Source: Pseudotamlana haliotis
GTDB lineage: Bacteria > Bacteroidota > Bacteroidia > Flavobacteriales > Flavobacteriaceae
Assembly (NCBI RefSeq): GCF_008806375.1
Contig: NZ_WAAT01000022.1
Location: 204,162 to 268,161, forward strand
Direction: 5' to 3'
DNA: 64,000 nt
Shown in pieces: positions 1 to 8,242 of this stretch. Position numbers and translations under genes: made by a program. The number at the start of each line of letters is the position of its first letter. Positions within the stretch are counted from its first letter, which is position 1. The notes under the pieces are model-generated. The model worked only from the letters and a program-made list of their open reading frames with translations. It searched no databases and was not told the DNA's origin.

Positions 1-377
1 TTATTAAAAAAATGGTTGAAAAACATGACATACCTGTCAATATTGTACCTTGTATTATTTATCGGGAAATGAATGGTTTAGCTATGAGTTCACGTAATGC
101 AAGGCTTAAGCCTGAATATAAAGAAGCCGCACCATTTATTTACAAAACATTAACAGCTGCCAAAGCTAAATTTGGCACAGAAAGTGCAGTTGAAGTTATG
201 GAATGGGTTGAAAAACAGTTTTATACGCATGATTTATTGAAGTTGGAATATTTCATTATTGCCGATGAAGACACCTTGAAAACCGTAACAAAAAAAATAG
301 AATTTAAAAAATATAGAGCGTTTATTGCGGTTTATGCCGATGATATCAGACTTATTGATAATATAGCGCTAAATTAA
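1..377 (+). CDS. panC: pantothenate synthetase, C-terminal part (5' end outside window)
   Basis: The reading frame is open from the first bases, so the gene starts upstream and only about the last 124 codons are visible. PanC joins pantoate and beta-alanine using ATP in pantothenate/CoA synthesis in the cytoplasm. The motif GLAMSSRN is the well-known substrate-binding signature of the family, and it is followed by the usual mostly helical C-terminal domain. The methionine at 12 is internal, not the start. The next gene, panD, supplies the beta-alanine substrate, so the pair forms a pantothenate locus. The family is about 280 residues long, so roughly 40 percent of the protein is present. Confidence 0.93.
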   Translation, partial: IKKMVEKHDIPVNIVPCIIYREMNGLAMSSRNARLKPEYKEAAPFIYKTLTAAKAKFGTESAVEVMEWVEKQFYTHDLLKLEYFIIADEDTLKTVTKKIEFKKYRAFIAVYADDIRLIDNIALN

Positions 378-386
378 TTACCTTTG
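355..386 (+). promoter_or_regulatory. putative promoter for panD (TTG-N21-TACCTTTG)
   Basis: A TTG at 355-357 and TACCTTTG at 379-386 match the Bacteroidota -33/-7 pattern (TTG, then TAnnTTTG). The -7 element ends four bases before the panD ATG, so a transcript from here would be nearly leaderless. It overlaps the end of panC, so panD could also be read through from panC. Confidence 0.45.
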
Positions 387-390
387 CCAG

Positions 391-741
391 ATGCAAATTC
401 ACGTAGTAAAATCTAAAATTCATAGAGTTAAATGCACAGGTGCAGAACTCAATTATATAGGCAGTATTACCATTGATGAAGATCTGATGGAAGCCGCCAA
501 TATCATACAAGGCGAGAAAGTTCAGATTGTTAATAATGATAACGGTGAACGCCTTGAGACCTATTGTATTCCAGGGCCTCGTAATTCTGGAGAAATCACT
601 TTAAACGGTGCTGCCGCTAGAAAAGTGGCTGTTGGAGATACCTTGATACTAATTACATATGCTATCTTAGATATTGAAGAAGCTAAGGGGTTTAAACCAG
701 CTTTGGTTTTTCCTGACGAAGCAACCAATTTGTTGAAATAA
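391..741 (+). CDS. panD: aspartate 1-decarboxylase (pyruvoyl enzyme)
   Basis: PanD makes beta-alanine from aspartate for pantothenate synthesis. The 116-residue proenzyme has the self-cleavage site Gly24-Ser25 in the sequence YIGS, where Ser25 becomes the pyruvoyl cofactor. The conserved Arg54 and Tyr58 of the active site are present (GERLETY), as is the NGAAAR motif. Length and numbering match the E. coli enzyme closely. It follows panC by 13 bases. No separate PanM-like maturation factor is visible here. Confidence 0.97.
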   Translation: MQIHVVKSKIHRVKCTGAELNYIGSITIDEDLMEAANIIQGEKVQIVNNDNGERLETYCIPGPRNSGEITLNGAAARKVAVGDTLILITYAILDIEEAKGFKPALVFPDEATNLLK

Positions 742-745
742 ACGC

Positions 746-1705
746 TTGAGCCAGAAAACAAAAAATCTTTTTAAGATCATACTCCCGCTATTGTTGGGAG
801 TTTTTTTAATCTGGTACTCCCTGTCTAAAGTTTCTGTTGATAAATTATTGGTTTATGCTAGAAACGCCGATTATACATGGATTGTTTTCGGGATGTTTTT
901 AGGACTTTTAAGCCACATGTCCAGAGCCTATCGTTGGCGGTTTATGTTAACGCCAATGGGCTATCATATCAAGTATGGGAATAGTTTTATGGCGGTATTT
1001 GCTGCTTACTTGATAAATTATACGATACCACGAGCAGGTGAAGTTGCACGAGCTTCATTATTAGCTAATTATGAAGATGTGCCTTTTGAAAAGGGCTTTG
1101 GAACAATAGTCGCCGAACGTATAGCAGATATGGTCGTGATGTTAGGGATTATGACAATTACGCTTTTTTTGCAATTTGATTTTATCTACGGGTTTTTAAT
1201 TGAAAAATTGAATGTCACCAATATCATATTACTCATAGTTGTTGGGGTTGTTTTATTTATAGTAGCTGCTTTTTTTATTAGTAGAAGTCATTCAAAAATA
1301 GCATTGAAAATCAAGAGTTTTGTAGGCGGATTAATAGAAGGTGTACTTAGTATTTTTAAAATGAAAAATAAGTGGGCTTATATTTTTCATACCCTTTTTA
1401 TTTGGGGCATGTATGTGCTCATGTTTTATGTAACCACTTTTGCTATTAAAGAATTAGGTGTGGTTTCTCCTGGCGCTATTTTAGTCGGTTTTATTTCTGC
1501 AAGTTTTAGTATTGCTGCTACCAACGGTGGTATCGGGTCTTACCCTTTAGCTGTTTTTGCTGCGTTTTCATTGTTTGGTATTCCTGAAGAACCAAGTATT
1601 GCTTATGGTTGGATTATGTGGGCTTCTCAAACCCTTGTTATTATTGTCTGCGGTGGTTTGTCCTTATTATATCTTCCTATTTACAATCGTATAAGCAAAA
1701 AGTAA
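746..1705 (+). CDS. flippase-like integral membrane protein (LPG synthase TM / UPF0104 family)
   Basis: A 319-residue polytopic membrane protein with about seven or eight hydrophobic helices. It resembles the transmembrane half of lysylphosphatidylglycerol synthases (YbhN/AglD type) and lacks the cytoplasmic aminoacyl-transferase domain. Recognisable family features are the RAYRWRFML stretch, the PRAGEVARA segment and the ATNGGIGSYPLAV motif near the C-terminus. The start is TTG, four bases after the panD stop; no in-frame ATG lies nearby. Members are thought to move lipid-linked substrates across the inner membrane, but the substrate here is unknown. Confidence 0.85.
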   Translation: MSQKTKNLFKIILPLLLGVFLIWYSLSKVSVDKLLVYARNADYTWIVFGMFLGLLSHMSRAYRWRFMLTPMGYHIKYGNSFMAVFAAYLINYTIPRAGEVARASLLANYEDVPFEKGFGTIVAERIADMVVMLGIMTITLFLQFDFIYGFLIEKLNVTNIILLIVVGVVLFIVAAFFISRSHSKIALKIKSFVGGLIEGVLSIFKMKNKWAYIFHTLFIWGMYVLMFYVTTFAIKELGVVSPGAILVGFISASFSIAATNGGIGSYPLAVFAAFSLFGIPEEPSIAYGWIMWASQTLVIIVCGGLSLLYLPIYNRISKK

Positions 1706-1803
1706 GTTCCTTTTTGAGTAAGCCGTACTTCGTAAAACTTTGCTTTTAAACTCTAGGTTAATTTATTACCTTGGCCAATCGAACCAAAAACCAAATATTT
1801 AAG

Positions 1804-2952
1804 ATGAAACACCTACTTTTTATTTTATTGTTTACCATATCAAGCACTTATATAGGGGCGCAAGTTAAATATCAAAACTTTCATTCTGCGAAATTAGGGG
1901 AGGATCGCCAATTGAAAATTCAATTACCACGGAATTATGATAAGGAAAACAAAAGCTATCCGTTAATTCTTGTTCTAGATGCAGATTATATGTTTGAGGC
2001 TGTTGCCGGAAATGTAGATTATTTCTCTTATTGGGAAGATATGCCACCTGCAGTTGTTGTTGGTGTGAATCAGTTAAATAAACGTTATGATGATTGTATG
2101 TACTCTGAGCAAAACTCATTGCCAATAGATACTGGTGCTGCTTTTTTTGAGTTTCTTGGTTTAGAGCTTATTCCACATATAGAAAAAAAATATGGCACAG
2201 GTCGTTTTAAAGCAGTTATAGGGCACAGTGAATCGGCTAATTTTATTAATTACTATTTATTAAAGCCCCAACCTTTATTTCAATCTTATGTAGCTATTAG
2301 TCCAGATTTAGCACCTAACATGTTAGAGTATCTTCCTGAGGCCATAGGTAAAGTGCAGTCTAAAACATTCTATTACTTGGCTAATACCGATAATGATACA
2401 GAGTCTATAAAAGGAATGACTGATGCATTGGATACTGATATTTCAGCCGTTGAAAATGATATGCTCGTTTATAATTTTAATAATTTTAAAGATCCTTCGC
2501 ATTATTCAGTGCCTACTAGTGCGATTCCTGTGGCTTTAGAAAAAATGTTTAAAATATATCAGCCTATTTCTAAAAAGGAATATCAAGAAGTTATTTTAGA
2601 ATTAGAAACTTCTCCTGTGTTGTATCTTCAAGAGAAGTACCAAGAAATTAGTGAGGTCTTAGGTGTTGAAAAGCCTATTTTGATTAATGATTTTAAAGCG
2701 ATTGCTGCCGCTATTGAGAAAAAGGAAGCTTACGAATATTATGAAGAATTAGGTAAAATGGCTAGAAAATTTTATCCTGAAACTTTACTAGGAGGTTATT
2801 ATATTGGAAGGTTTTATGAAGAAACTGGTGAAACTAAACGCGCTATGCGAACGTACCAGTCGGCTTACACTTTAGATGAAATTGCCGGTATTACAAAAGA
2901 CGAAGTTATAGATAGAGCCGATTTAATAAAAGCCGATTTCGGTTATAATTAA
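1804..2952 (+). CDS. secreted alpha/beta-hydrolase, putative esterase (COG2819-like)
   Basis: The protein has an N-terminal signal peptide ending at about YIGA-Q, then an alpha/beta-hydrolase domain of the enterochelin-esterase/esterase D type. The nucleophile elbow is GHSES in the context AVIGHSESANF. The likely acid and base lie in the NTDND and DPSHYS regions. After about residue 260 comes a helical, TPR-like tail (YEYYEELGKMA, YYIGRFYEETGE). I chose ATG 1804 over the longer TTG frame from 1771 because it puts the signal peptide at the N-terminus. A near-consensus -7 box, TACCTTGG, lies at 1768-1775. The substrate is unknown. Confidence 0.82.
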   Translation: MKHLLFILLFTISSTYIGAQVKYQNFHSAKLGEDRQLKIQLPRNYDKENKSYPLILVLDADYMFEAVAGNVDYFSYWEDMPPAVVVGVNQLNKRYDDCMYSEQNSLPIDTGAAFFEFLGLELIPHIEKKYGTGRFKAVIGHSESANFINYYLLKPQPLFQSYVAISPDLAPNMLEYLPEAIGKVQSKTFYYLANTDNDTESIKGMTDALDTDISAVENDMLVYNFNNFKDPSHYSVPTSAIPVALEKMFKIYQPISKKEYQEVILELETSPVLYLQEKYQEISEVLGVEKPILINDFKAIAAAIEKKEAYEYYEELGKMARKFYPETLLGGYYIGRFYEETGETKRAMRTYQSAYTLDEIAGITKDEVIDRADLIKADFGYN

Positions 2953-2984
2953 TGTCTACACTTTTTTAAAAAATAACTCAATTC

Positions 2985-4343
2985 ATGGCGAAGGTAAAAA
3001 CGACTTTTTTTTGTCAGAACTGCGGCACGCAGTTCGCGAAATGGCAGGGGCAATGTACAGCATGTAAAGATTGGAATACAATTGTAGAGGAGCTAGTACA
3101 GAAGCCAGAAAAAAGTGATTGGAAAACACCTACGTCTCCAAAGAAACGATCTGCAGTTCCCTTATTAATTAATCAAATAGACACTTCTAAAGAACCTCGA
3201 TTAAATACTTTTGATGGTGAGTTAAATCGGGTTCTGGGAGGCGGTATCGTACCTGGGTCTTTAACCTTGTTAGGCGGAGAGCCTGGAATTGGTAAAAGTA
3301 CTTTGTTACTTCAGGTGTCGTTAGGGTTGCCTTATAAAACGCTTTATGTTTCAGGTGAAGAGAGTCAGAAGCAGATTAAGATGCGCGCCGAAAGAGTTAA
3401 TCCGAATAACAGTAATTGCTATATTCTAACCGAAACCAAGACTCAAAATATATTCAAGCAAATAGAAACTTTAGAGCCAGATATTGTCATTATTGATTCC
3501 ATACAGACCTTGCATAGTGACTATATTGAATCTTCTTCAGGAAGTATCTCTCAAATCAAGGAGTGTACCACTGAGCTTATCAAATTTGCCAAAGAAACGG
3601 CAACACCTGTTTTACTGATTGGTCATATTACCAAAGACGGACATATTGCAGGGCCTAAAATTTTAGAGCATATGGTTGATACGGTTTTGCAGTTTGAAGG
3701 AGACCGTAACCATGTATTCCGAATTTTACGCGCACACAAAAACCGTTTTGGTTCTACTAATGAATTAGGGATTTATGAAATGCAAGGTTCAGGACTTCGT
3801 GAAGTTTCTAATCCTTCAGAAATTTTAATATCTAAAAAGGATGAGGAATTGTCTGGGAACGCCATTGCAGCTACTTTAGAGGGTATGCGTCCTTTGATGA
3901 TAGAAGTTCAAGCTTTAGTGAGTACCGCAGTTTATGGTACGCCTCAGCGCTCTGCCACTGGTTTTAATGCCAAACGTTTAAATATGTTGTTGGCGGTTTT
4001 AGAAAAGCGTGCTGGTTTTCGCTTGGGTGCAAAAGATGTTTTTCTAAATATAACAGGAGGGATTACTGTTGATGATCCGGCGATTGATTTGGCGGTAGTG
4101 GCTTCTATTTTATCTTCAAATGAAGATGTTTCTATTCCAAAAGATTATTGTTTTGCTGCCGAAGTTGGTCTTTCAGGAGAAATTCGTCCGGTACAACGTG
4201 TGGAACAACGTATTTTGGAAGCTGAAAAACTAGGGTTTGCTACTATTTTTGTGTCTAAATACAATAAGATTTCATTACAAAATACAGCGATTAAAATACA
4301 GCTTATTTCCAAAATGGAAGATCTGGTAGATTTTTTGGTGTAA
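2985..4343 (+). CDS. radA: DNA repair protein RadA (Sms)
   Basis: A RecA-like ATPase that promotes branch migration and processing of recombination intermediates. The four-cysteine zinc finger is at residues 10, 13, 24 and 27. The Walker A motif GEPGIGKST is near residue 98, the RadA-specific KNRFG motif near 252-256, and the C-terminal Lon-like domain (TGGITVDDPAIDLAV) completes the family layout. At 452 residues the length is typical. The gene lies 32 bases after the esterase gene and converges on a small gene of the opposite strand. Confidence 0.97.
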   Translation: MAKVKTTFFCQNCGTQFAKWQGQCTACKDWNTIVEELVQKPEKSDWKTPTSPKKRSAVPLLINQIDTSKEPRLNTFDGELNRVLGGGIVPGSLTLLGGEPGIGKSTLLLQVSLGLPYKTLYVSGEESQKQIKMRAERVNPNNSNCYILTETKTQNIFKQIETLEPDIVIIDSIQTLHSDYIESSSGSISQIKECTTELIKFAKETATPVLLIGHITKDGHIAGPKILEHMVDTVLQFEGDRNHVFRILRAHKNRFGSTNELGIYEMQGSGLREVSNPSEILISKKDEELSGNAIAATLEGMRPLMIEVQALVSTAVYGTPQRSATGFNAKRLNMLLAVLEKRAGFRLGAKDVFLNITGGITVDDPAIDLAVVASILSSNEDVSIPKDYCFAAEVGLSGEIRPVQRVEQRILEAEKLGFATIFVSKYNKISLQNTAIKIQLISKMEDLVDFLV

Positions 4344-4362
4344 AAAACCAGAAGTGAAAAGT

Positions 4363-4617
4363 CTATTTCTCTTTGTTGTATTTTTTATGCTCGATTTGCT
4401 TTTTTTCTAAAATGGCATAAAACTTTCGAGGTGAAATTTTAAGGTCTTTTGTGATATCACTTACCTTTTTCTTTCCCTTTTTGTAGAGTTTTAAATTTTT
4501 AGTGACTTCTTTATTGAAGAAATGAATTTCTAGTTTCTCAATAATTTGCAATGCTGTTAAATTAGAGTCATTGGCATAGGTTTCAATTTCAGATTTAATG
4601 TTTGATAAATGGCTCAT
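4363..4617 (-). CDS. small predicted helical protein of unknown function
   Basis: An 84-residue, lysine-rich protein (calculated to be basic) predicted to be mostly helical. The segment KKVSDITKDLKISPRKFYAIL reads like a helix-turn-helix or small DNA-binding helix pair, but I do not recognise a family. It is the last gene of the minus-strand sulfatase/outer-membrane-protein block, about 45 bases after the barrel protein gene. Codon use is like its neighbours, which supports a real gene. A regulator of the block is possible but is only a guess. Confidence 0.55.
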   Translation of the reverse strand: MSHLSNIKSEIETYANDSNLTALQIIEKLEIHFFNKEVTKNLKLYKKGKKKVSDITKDLKISPRKFYAILEKKQIEHKKYNKEK

Positions 4618-4662
4618 AAGTCTCTTTTTTAGTATTTTAAATCAATATTTTTGTGGGTGCGT

Positions 4663-5745
4663 TTATTTCATGCCTTTTTTCTTCACGCCAAAGCGGTATT
4701 GTAGCCCGGTCATGATAAATCTTTGGGCATCAGATAAACTATATTCCCCTCGAAACATCCAGTGTTTGTTAATTTGTAAATTAAAACCCATTTGAAACGT
4801 TACCGTTTGTATGAGCTCTTTTTTAATGCGATAATCTACTTCAGTAGTAAACAACCCGCTTTCATTTACCTTATCTTTAATAGTGTGTAGTGCTTGATTT
4901 TGTGCTTGCAATTTTATTTTCTCTGCAGTACCTGTTTCTGGTGCTTTGATGATGGCTTCATTACTGGCTACTTTGTCGTCAACTCTCTGATTAAAGGTGT
5001 CATTTAAATCGGGGAATACTTCATCCAAACCAATGTTGCCTTCACTTCCCTTAGCACCTATAAAGTTTCGGTACATGACACCTGCGTATGGTGCCAAAAA
5101 GAAGTCTTTGCGCTTTTTGGATAGGCCAAAACGATAGCCGCCACGAGCAGATAAGGTAGCGTAACCTACCTGGTCTTTTAATAAATCGGTGTCTGTACGT
5201 GAATAGTTGAAATCTGTACTTAAAAAGTAACCATTCCAACCAAATATTAAGGTGGTACCCAAGCCATATGTATTTGCATTAAATTCTACATTGGAAGAAA
5301 ATTGAGGTAACTGTAAAATGACTTCTCCGGTAGCGTCTTTCCATGTAGGTTGAAGGGTTACTTGCGTGCCTCCCCTTACCGCTGAAAATAATCCGTAAAC
5401 ATTCATAAAGGGTAAAATCCAGGCATCTGCCCTTAAATTTATACCATTTGATGTGGCGCTAACCTGAGTGAAATTTAAGGTTTCTACATTTAGTACATCC
5501 GAGAAATCTTTGCCTCCAATTCTAAGATCAAATTCTGTGATTTCTAGATCCATATACACATTTACATAATTGGCATTTATACCAAAAGGCAATTGAAGCT
5601 GATCAGCAAACCCCTTGTCGGCTGCTTTTTGTCCCCAAATGGGTAAGACATAAGGGTAAGTAATGGAGTCTTTTAATTTTTCCTGAGCTTTTAAGTTAAA
5701 AGAGACCACTAGCAAAGCAGCTAAACATAAGGTGATTTGTTTCAT
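4663..5745 (-). CDS. outer-membrane beta-barrel protein of unknown function
   Basis: A 360-residue protein with a clear signal peptide (MKQITLCLAALLVVSFNLKA-Q). It is followed by alternating short amphipathic strands (NANYVNVYMDLEI, YFLSTDFNYSRTD, ATLSARGGYRFGL) and a typical barrel end, MTGLQYRFGVKKKG. It lies downstream of three sulfatase genes on the same strand and may be cotranscribed with them, so a role as a channel or surface protein in sulfated-substrate use is plausible but not shown. No TonB box, plug domain or SusD partner is present. An insertion with many charged residues around 210-255 may be a surface loop. Confidence 0.7.
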   Translation of the reverse strand: MKQITLCLAALLVVSFNLKAQEKLKDSITYPYVLPIWGQKAADKGFADQLQLPFGINANYVNVYMDLEITEFDLRIGGKDFSDVLNVETLNFTQVSATSNGINLRADAWILPFMNVYGLFSAVRGGTQVTLQPTWKDATGEVILQLPQFSSNVEFNANTYGLGTTLIFGWNGYFLSTDFNYSRTDTDLLKDQVGYATLSARGGYRFGLSKKRKDFFLAPYAGVMYRNFIGAKGSEGNIGLDEVFPDLNDTFNQRVDDKVASNEAIIKAPETGTAEKIKLQAQNQALHTIKDKVNESGLFTTEVDYRIKKELIQTVTFQMGFNLQINKHWMFRGEYSLSDAQRFIMTGLQYRFGVKKKGMK

Positions 5746-5870
5746 GTATTAGTAATTAATTTTTGTGTTTAATTTTATTTTCTAAAGTTTTTGCTGCTTT
5801 TTCGCAAGACGTTACATGTTCTGTAGCCCTTAAAGTTGATTGCCGTAAACTAATTGTTGTTCTCATGCTT

Positions 5871-8225
5871 CTAGTTTTTCAATTCAATATTAACTTCTAT
5901 AATATGTCCTTGAAACTTAGCTGGAGCGACATAATTTTTGGTTACAGGCGAACCTGAGTCTTCTCCTATACCAAAGGTGTCGATTCCGTATCGACCTGCT
6001 ACTGTCTCTTCAACACGCAATTCACATGTTTTTTCATTATTGATGTATAAGGTAAATAAACCGCCTTTTCCAGCTCCTCCACCGTCATATTTAAAATCAA
6101 GCTTTACCGAAACTAATCCATCAGGAAGTTTTTTAGTTGACTTTAAAGTAGAAACCTCTTCAAAATAATTGTAAAGAAAAGTGGGGTACCCATCTTTAAC
6201 GTATAATACATAGCCACCACTTAGTCCACCTAGAGCACTTATTACTCCTTCTTTGTGTTGTGCATCGGTTTCTAACATGGCTTCCATTGACCATGATTTG
6301 TTTTTGGTGTTTGGAGCAGCTGTTTCGGGCAATCTTGTTGCTCCTTCATAAAAAGTGAAACTAGTTCGGTCACCTAGTGGTGATGGCTTTGGAACTGTAA
6401 GACGCGCAGCACCACGATCATCTAATGGATACACCTCATTCTTTTCGGCTTCTTCATCAAACAATTTTTTTAGTTCTTCCAATTTTTCAGGGTATTGGTC
6501 TGCAATATTTACAGCTTCTGAAAAGTCTTCTTCAATATTGTACAATTCCCACACTTCGTTTTCATAACCTGGTGCTACATCTTGTCGCCATGGTAATGTA
6601 TGTTGGTGGGCAGCTACCCAGCCTTCATGATAGATGGCGCGGTTACTCAACACTTCAAAATATTGAGTAGTTCTGATTTCTGGTGCATTTGCATCAGTAA
6701 ATGTGCTCATGAAAGATTTTCCTGCAATCGGCTTTTGCTTTACGCCATCCACATATTCAGGGAATTCCATTCCCGAAGCCTCTAAAATTGTAGGTACCAC
6801 ATCAATTATATGTAAAAACTGTGAGCGCATACCTCCTTTATCTTTTATCACTTTTGGCCAAGTAACTACCATCGGGTTGCGGCTTCCACCAAAGTGAGAA
6901 GCTACCTGTTTTACCCAAGGGAAAGGAGTGTTTCCAGCAAACGCCCATCCAATAGGGAAGTGAGGCTCTGTAGTGGGACCACCAATTTCATCTTTTTTCT
7001 TTAAGTTTTCAGCAATTGTGCTTGGTATTCCATTTAAAGCCTTAATCTCATTGATGGTTCCATCCAAACCACCTTCTGAGCTTGCACCATTATCACCAAC
7101 AATATACATAACAATCGTATTTTCGGCATCTGGCAATGCACTTATTGCAGTTAGTAATCGGCCAATTTCATAATCAGTAAAGGCAAAGAATCCTGCGAAA
7201 TTCTCGTACAATAGGGTGTAAAACTCTTTTTGCTCATCGTTAAGTGTTTCCCATTCAGGCACATTTTCGTTACGTGCTGAAAGTTTTGCGTCTGCAGGTA
7301 TTATGCCCATTTCTTTTTGACGAGCATAGGTGATTTCACGCTCCTTGTCCCAACCATGGTCAAATTTACCTTTAAATTTGTCTCTCCATTCTTTGGTAAC
7401 ATGGTGCGGGGCATGCATGGCACCAGGTGCGAAATACATAAATACCGGTTTTTCTGGCGACATGGATTTTTGCAATTGCATCCAGCTAATTGCTCTGTCT
7501 GTCATATCCGTCATAAAGTGATAACCTTCTTCTGGTGTTTTATCTGCTTCGACAGGAACCGTGTTTTCAAATATTACAGGATAATATTGATTCGTTTCTC
7601 CTGCTTGAAACCCATAAAAATAATCGAACCCCATAGCCGTAGGCCAACGGTCAAACGGACCTGCAGCACTGGTTTCCCAATCGGGTGTGTTGTGATTTTT
7701 ACCAAAAAAGGCTGTGTTAACACCGTTGCCCTTCATTACTCTTCCTACCGTTGCTGTGCTTCTCGGAATCATGGTGTTGTAACTCGGAAATCCTGTTGCC
7801 CACTCAGGTAAAAAGCCGTTGGCGGCTTGGTGGTGGTTTCTACCTGTAAGAAGAGCAGCACGTGTGGGGCTACAAACAGCCGTTGTATGGAAACGGTTGT
7901 AGCTTAACCCTTCGCTGGCTAAAGAATCTAAATTTGGCGTAGGTATGGAGCCTCCAAAAGTACTAGTCATTCCAAAGCCAACATCATCCAGCAAAATTAC
8001 AATAACGTTTGGGGCATCCTCTGGCGGACTTGGCATTTTAGGCCAAGCAGATTCAGATTCTGCATACGTTTTACCTATTTTTCCAGTAAATGCTGGGTCA
8101 TCATACGGGAGCTTACTACCTTCTTTTTCATGATTTGTAATTTTAGTTTGCTCTTGTCCGATTTGCTTACAAGCACCAAGAATTAGCACTGTTGCTAAGA
8201 TGGGTAACACTTTTTTGTAAATCAT
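5871..8225 (-). CDS. arylsulfatase-type sulfatase (lipoprotein)
   Basis: A type I, formylglycine-dependent sulfatase. The C-x-P-x-R signature CSPTR places the residue converted to formylglycine at Cys118. The metal-binding Asp pair is DD at 80-81, and a second metal/sulfate site appears in YIVGDNGAS. The N-terminus is a lipoprotein signal with lipobox LILGAC, so the enzyme is probably membrane-anchored in the envelope. At 784 residues it is longer than the basic sulfatase fold. The last 150 or so residues look like a beta-sandwich domain, as in the long S1_4-like arylsulfatases. It lies 17 bases after the next sulfatase gene, so they are probably one operon. The substrate cannot be told from sequence. 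Confidence 0.93.
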   Translation of the reverse strand: MIYKKVLPILATVLILGACKQIGQEQTKITNHEKEGSKLPYDDPAFTGKIGKTYAESESAWPKMPSPPEDAPNVIVILLDDVGFGMTSTFGGSIPTPNLDSLASEGLSYNRFHTTAVCSPTRAALLTGRNHHQAANGFLPEWATGFPSYNTMIPRSTATVGRVMKGNGVNTAFFGKNHNTPDWETSAAGPFDRWPTAMGFDYFYGFQAGETNQYYPVIFENTVPVEADKTPEEGYHFMTDMTDRAISWMQLQKSMSPEKPVFMYFAPGAMHAPHHVTKEWRDKFKGKFDHGWDKEREITYARQKEMGIIPADAKLSARNENVPEWETLNDEQKEFYTLLYENFAGFFAFTDYEIGRLLTAISALPDAENTIVMYIVGDNGASSEGGLDGTINEIKALNGIPSTIAENLKKKDEIGGPTTEPHFPIGWAFAGNTPFPWVKQVASHFGGSRNPMVVTWPKVIKDKGGMRSQFLHIIDVVPTILEASGMEFPEYVDGVKQKPIAGKSFMSTFTDANAPEIRTTQYFEVLSNRAIYHEGWVAAHQHTLPWRQDVAPGYENEVWELYNIEEDFSEAVNIADQYPEKLEELKKLFDEEAEKNEVYPLDDRGAARLTVPKPSPLGDRTSFTFYEGATRLPETAAPNTKNKSWSMEAMLETDAQHKEGVISALGGLSGGYVLYVKDGYPTFLYNYFEEVSTLKSTKKLPDGLVSVKLDFKYDGGGAGKGGLFTLYINNEKTCELRVEETVAGRYGIDTFGIGEDSGSPVTKNYVAPAKFQGHIIEVNIELKN

Positions 8226-8242
8226 ATTATTAAAGTTTTTAA

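Noticed and set aside
5756..5866. 36-codon minus-strand ORF between the sulfatase and outer-membrane protein genes
   Set aside because: It has an ATG and a stop and lies in operon direction, but it is too short, has no motif I know and could be chance; a peptide search would be needed.
7317..7811. 164-codon plus-strand frame inside the first sulfatase
   Set aside because: Shadow of a strongly supported sulfatase gene; no motif of its own.
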